Positions 6,862 to 8,723 of a stretch of 8,723 bases of DNA are shown here, in pieces. Every line of letters begins with the position of its first letter. Position 1 is the stretch's first letter. The DNA comes from Xanthocytophaga sp031424975 (GTDB lineage Bacteria > Bacteroidota > Bacteroidia > Cytophagales > 172606-1), in NCBI GenBank assembly GCA_031424975.1, contig JANPIL010000466.1:1-8723 (forward strand). Direction: 5' to 3'. A program made the translations under genes and the position numbers. The notes under the pieces are model-generated. The model was given only the letters and a program-made list of their open reading frames with translations, did no database searches and had not been told where the DNA came from.

Positions 6862-6894
6862 GAGGGGTTTGGTGTTTTTTTCAGATACTATTTT
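6862..6894 (-). promoter_or_regulatory. Junction element copy 4 (before TonB receptor gene, overlapping the end of the HAD gene)
   Basis: The minus-strand copy reads AAAATAGTATC, TGAAA, AAAACACCAAACC, CCTC. Its first part encodes the last residues of the HAD hydrolase (Asn-Ser-Ile), and the stop codon TGA lies within the element. It is the most diverged copy in columns 12-16. The receptor start lies 97 bases downstream, after a hairpin. Confidence 0.68.
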
Positions 6895-7597
6895 CCGGAA
6901 CCATTTTTTCGGGTAGCCCGAAGATGGCGGCCAGTTCTGCCACCTGCCCAATCAGGTGCGTGTGCGGTTCCTGTTGGAGTTCGGCTTCGGTGCAGGCTCC
7001 CGTAGTCACACCGATTGTCCAGGCGCAACCGGCGGCTTGCCCTTGGCGCATATCCGAAACGGTATCGCCGACCTTGGCCACCGTGGCGATATCTTCAATA
7101 CCAGTCAGTTGCATGGCCCGGAAAATCATGTCTGGGTGCGGACGACCGTGTGGCACCTCATCGCTGGTCACGCTGGCATCCATGAGTTGGCGTTCCTGCC
7201 AGCGCATCCGTTTCAGGATTACCTCTGTAATCTGGCGGTCAAAGCCGGTGTCCACGGCCACTTTTATGTGGTGCGTTTTCAAGATTCCGAAAAATTCACT
7301 CACGCCCGGTTTTTCCTTCACCTCCGGGCTGTTTTGGTAGTAATCAATCATCAACTGCACAAAACGGCGGTGGATACGGTCAATCAAATCGTCGGTAATT
7401 GTTTGGTTGTCAGGGGCGTGTTTTACAAGCAATTGCCTGATGGCAAATGGTTTGGGTGTGCCCATGAGTGCGTTGGCATCTTCAAAAGGCACGTTTACAT
7501 GATGGTCGGCCAAGGCGCGTTGCAACGAGAAAGGCACCTGGTCGGAACCGTCAACGGTGGTGCCGGCCAAATCAAAAACGATGAGTTTGGGGGTCAT
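6881..7597 (-). CDS. Phosphonatase-like HAD hydrolase (TIGR03351, PhnX relative)
   Basis: A 238-residue cytoplasmic HAD-superfamily enzyme. HAD motif I is DLAGTTVD (9-16), with nucleophile D9 and the AGT variant typical of phosphonatases in place of DxDxT. Motif II is T117 in VDTGF. The usual motif III lysine is replaced by R152 in GRPHP, as in PhnX. Motif IV is VGDTVSDM (176-183). In the cap domain, MGTPK puts K49 where PhnX has its Schiff-base lysine (MGLLK, Lys53). These features predict C-P hydrolysis of phosphonoacetaldehyde or a hydroxylated analogue to phosphate and an aldehyde. Absence of a PhnW gene and presence of the FAD oxidoreductase in the same gene set fit the TIGR03351 pattern. 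The start is set so that motif I lies at residues 9-16; upstream in-frame codons would run into the neighbouring gene. The last codons and the stop overlap junction element copy 4. Confidence 0.9.
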   Translation of the reverse strand: MTPKLIVFDLAGTTVDGSDQVPFSLQRALADHHVNVPFEDANALMGTPKPFAIRQLLVKHAPDNQTITDDLIDRIHRRFVQLMIDYYQNSPEVKEKPGVSEFFGILKTHHIKVAVDTGFDRQITEVILKRMRWQERQLMDASVTSDEVPHGRPHPDMIFRAMQLTGIEDIATVAKVGDTVSDMRQGQAAGCAWTIGVTTGACTEAELQQEPHTHLIGQVAELAAIFGLPEKMVPENSI

Positions 7598-7606
7598 GTG
7601 TAGTGT

Positions 7607-7639
7607 GTGAGGTTTGGCGTTTTTCAACGATACTATTTT
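7607..7639 (-). promoter_or_regulatory. Junction element copy 5 (before HAD hydrolase gene)
   Basis: The minus-strand copy reads AAAATAGTATC, GTTGA, AAAACGCCAAACC, TCAC. It begins 28 bases after the stop of the upstream phosphoesterase gene and ends nine bases before the HAD start codon. TATCGTTG is close to the Bacteroidota -7 box, but no TTG is found at the expected upstream spacing. Confidence 0.7.
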
Positions 7640-7667
7640 GCTATGGTTCAGGAAATGGATTTCGCGT

Positions 7668-8723
7668 TTATCTGGGATTTTGACGGTAGTGTTCCTTCCG
7701 TTGTTCAGATTCATTGTCCAGTTTGGGGCCTTGCTGTATTTTTCGCCAATCAAACGTTTTTTCGTATTTATCCAAAGCTTTCTGGGCATCGAAAATACGC
7801 GTGTCGGGCAGTTCCACGGTGTAGGGCGTGAAATCCGGTTGCGGACTGAAAAAATCCTGCAACAGCGATGCCGTGGCATCATACTGATTTACGTAGCTCA
7901 TGCCGAGTATGTTATAAATCACCTTTAACAACGAACCAAAATTAGCGTGTGTGTGCGAAACGTGGTTTTTCGCCACATACGGCCCGGCCATCATCAGCAC
8001 ACTCCGGTGGGCATCCACATGATCCACGCCGCCCTGCGGGTCGTCTTCGGTAATGATAACCAGCGTGTTTTTCCAATATTTTGTGCGCGAAAGAAAATGC
8101 AGCATCCGCCCGAGAGCCAAGTCATTGTCGGCCATGAACGAATGCGCATACGGATAGCCGTCTTTGGGACGCACATCCGCGCCGTGGTCGTTGGGCAGTT
8201 GCACGGCAACCAAGCTGGGCATGGTGTCTTGCCCTGACAGCCACATTTCGGTAAACTCCTCTTCAAACTGATCGGCACGGTACTGGTCAGGAATATTCAT
8301 GTTGAAACCGGCATACTTGCGCGAAGTGCGGTTGAAAACCGCTTTCGGCAATGGTATGGCAACCGGAAAGGCCGAGCCGAACGAGGTATGGTTCCATTCT
8401 TCTTCCACTCCGGCGTATTCATTGGCTTGGCCGAAGTTATAAAATGAAACCCCGTGCCGCGCCAAATTTTCCCATAATCCACCGATTTCATTGTAATCTT
8501 CAGGGTCGATGCCGCCCGTGGCTTTCGGAAAACGTCTTCCCGGAGCTTTGGAGAATGTATTGAACTTGGCCGAAGCGGCGGAATTTGCTTCCACGTATTC
8601 ATTCGGAACCTGACCAATCATCCAATGATGGCCGTGGATGGAAGCATCCGAATCACAGTAGAAATTGTCAGAAAAGGCAAATTGTTGCGCAATTTTGTGG
8701 TGGTTGGGCGAGACAGAGGCCTC
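7668..8723 (-). CDS. Phosphoesterase / alkaline phosphatase superfamily protein (N-terminus outside window)
   Basis: The reading frame is open to the window edge, giving 351 C-terminal residues; the in-frame ATG at 8621 is internal, because the codons above it continue the conserved domain (PNHHKIAQQFAFSDNFYCDS). The protein is a paralogue of the domain at residues 562-910 of the 932-residue protein encoded at 307-3105. Shared blocks are DNFYCDSDASIHGHHW (probable nucleophile serine in ASIHGHHW), IDPEDYNEIGGLWENL, MNIPDQYRAD, LPNDHGADVRPK, SFMADNDLALGR and TEDDPQGGVDHVDAHRS with its metal-ligand-like D and H residues. The missing N-terminus probably holds a signal peptide and a YncE-like propeller, by analogy. 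It would act outside the cytoplasm on an unidentified phosphate ester. It is the first gene of the co-directional set visible here and lies 70 bases before the HAD gene. Confidence 0.88.
   Translation of the reverse strand, partial: EASVSPNHHKIAQQFAFSDNFYCDSDASIHGHHWMIGQVPNEYVEANSAASAKFNTFSKAPGRRFPKATGGIDPEDYNEIGGLWENLARHGVSFYNFGQANEYAGVEEEWNHTSFGSAFPVAIPLPKAVFNRTSRKYAGFNMNIPDQYRADQFEEEFTEMWLSGQDTMPSLVAVQLPNDHGADVRPKDGYPYAHSFMADNDLALGRMLHFLSRTKYWKNTLVIITEDDPQGGVDHVDAHRSVLMMAGPYVAKNHVSHTHANFGSLLKVIYNILGMSYVNQYDATASLLQDFFSPQPDFTPYTVELPDTRIFDAQKALDKYEKTFDWRKIQQGPKLDNESEQRKEHYRQNPR

Larger units (their letters stand above)
1..8723 (-). other. Probable phosphonate catabolism operon, both ends open
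   Basis: Six consecutive minus-strand genes are separated by 70, 116, 150, 62 and 51 bases, with no convincing terminator and no opposing gene between them. Three encode enzymes whose families are repeatedly tied to AEP-type phosphonate breakdown, and three encode exported or outer-membrane proteins. A single polycistronic transcript is plausible, but the shared 33-bp element at each junction could instead provide a promoter for every gene. Both ends run off the window, so more members may exist. Confidence 0.65.

Noticed and set aside
258..7639. Treating the five 33-bp copies as a CRISPR-like or transposon array
   Set aside because: The copies are kilobases apart, one per gene junction, all in coding orientation, with no spacers, terminal repeats or transposase.
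7598..7882. Longer start for the HAD hydrolase (95 extra residues)
   Set aside because: It would run through the junction element and into the upstream phosphoesterase gene; the HAD motif DLAGT is expected near residue 9, as given by the start at 7597.
8619..8621. Taking the ATG at 8621 as the start of the upstream phosphoesterase
   Set aside because: The frame stays open to the window edge and the upstream codons encode conserved domain sequence matching the paralogue, so the gene is truncated by the window, not short.

Overview
The window reads as a stretch of a Bacteroidota (probably Cytophagales-like) chromosome of moderate GC. The clues are a carboxypeptidase-regulatory-domain TonB receptor, secreted YncE-propeller/phosphoesterase proteins of a type common in that phylum, and the lack of clear Shine-Dalgarno sequences. 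All six genes lie on the minus strand and fill almost the whole window; the largest gap is 150 bases. No RNA gene, CRISPR array, transposase or plus-strand gene was found.

In transcription order (high to low coordinates): (1) 8723-7668, C-terminal part of a phosphoesterase / alkaline-phosphatase-superfamily protein whose start lies outside the window; (2) 7597-6881, a phosphonatase-like HAD hydrolase; (3) 6764-4470, a TonB-dependent outer-membrane receptor; (4) 4319-3168, a phosphonate-associated FAD-dependent amine oxidoreductase; (5) 3105-307, a full-length secreted seven-bladed YncE-like propeller fused to the same phosphoesterase domain as gene 1; (6) 255-1, the N-terminal part of a PhnZ-like HD-domain diiron oxygenase.

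Taken together this looks like a 2-aminoethylphosphonate (AEP)-type phosphonate catabolic operon. The FAD enzyme would turn AEP, N-methyl-AEP or a hydroxylated relative into (hydroxy)phosphonoacetaldehyde. The HAD enzyme would hydrolyse that C-P bond. The HD oxygenase would cleave the C-P bond of a hydroxylated aminophosphonate. The pairing with two exported phosphoesterases and an outer-membrane receptor suggests a surface-to-cytoplasm scavenging system that could release and import head groups from phosphonolipids or phosphono-glycans. That last part is inference. No PhnW transaminase, PhnY hydroxylase, inner-membrane transporter or regulator is present in the window.

Two sequence-level structures are not explained by the genes. 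First, a 33-bp element, with 20 columns identical in all five copies, sits on the coding strand at every one of the five gene junctions. In one case it contains the start codon of the downstream gene, and in another it encodes the last residues of the upstream gene. Second, a ~60-bp GC-rich double-hairpin repeat is inserted in frame, in opposite orientations, inside two coding sequences (the propeller/phosphoesterase linker and the TonB receptor plug/barrel boundary).
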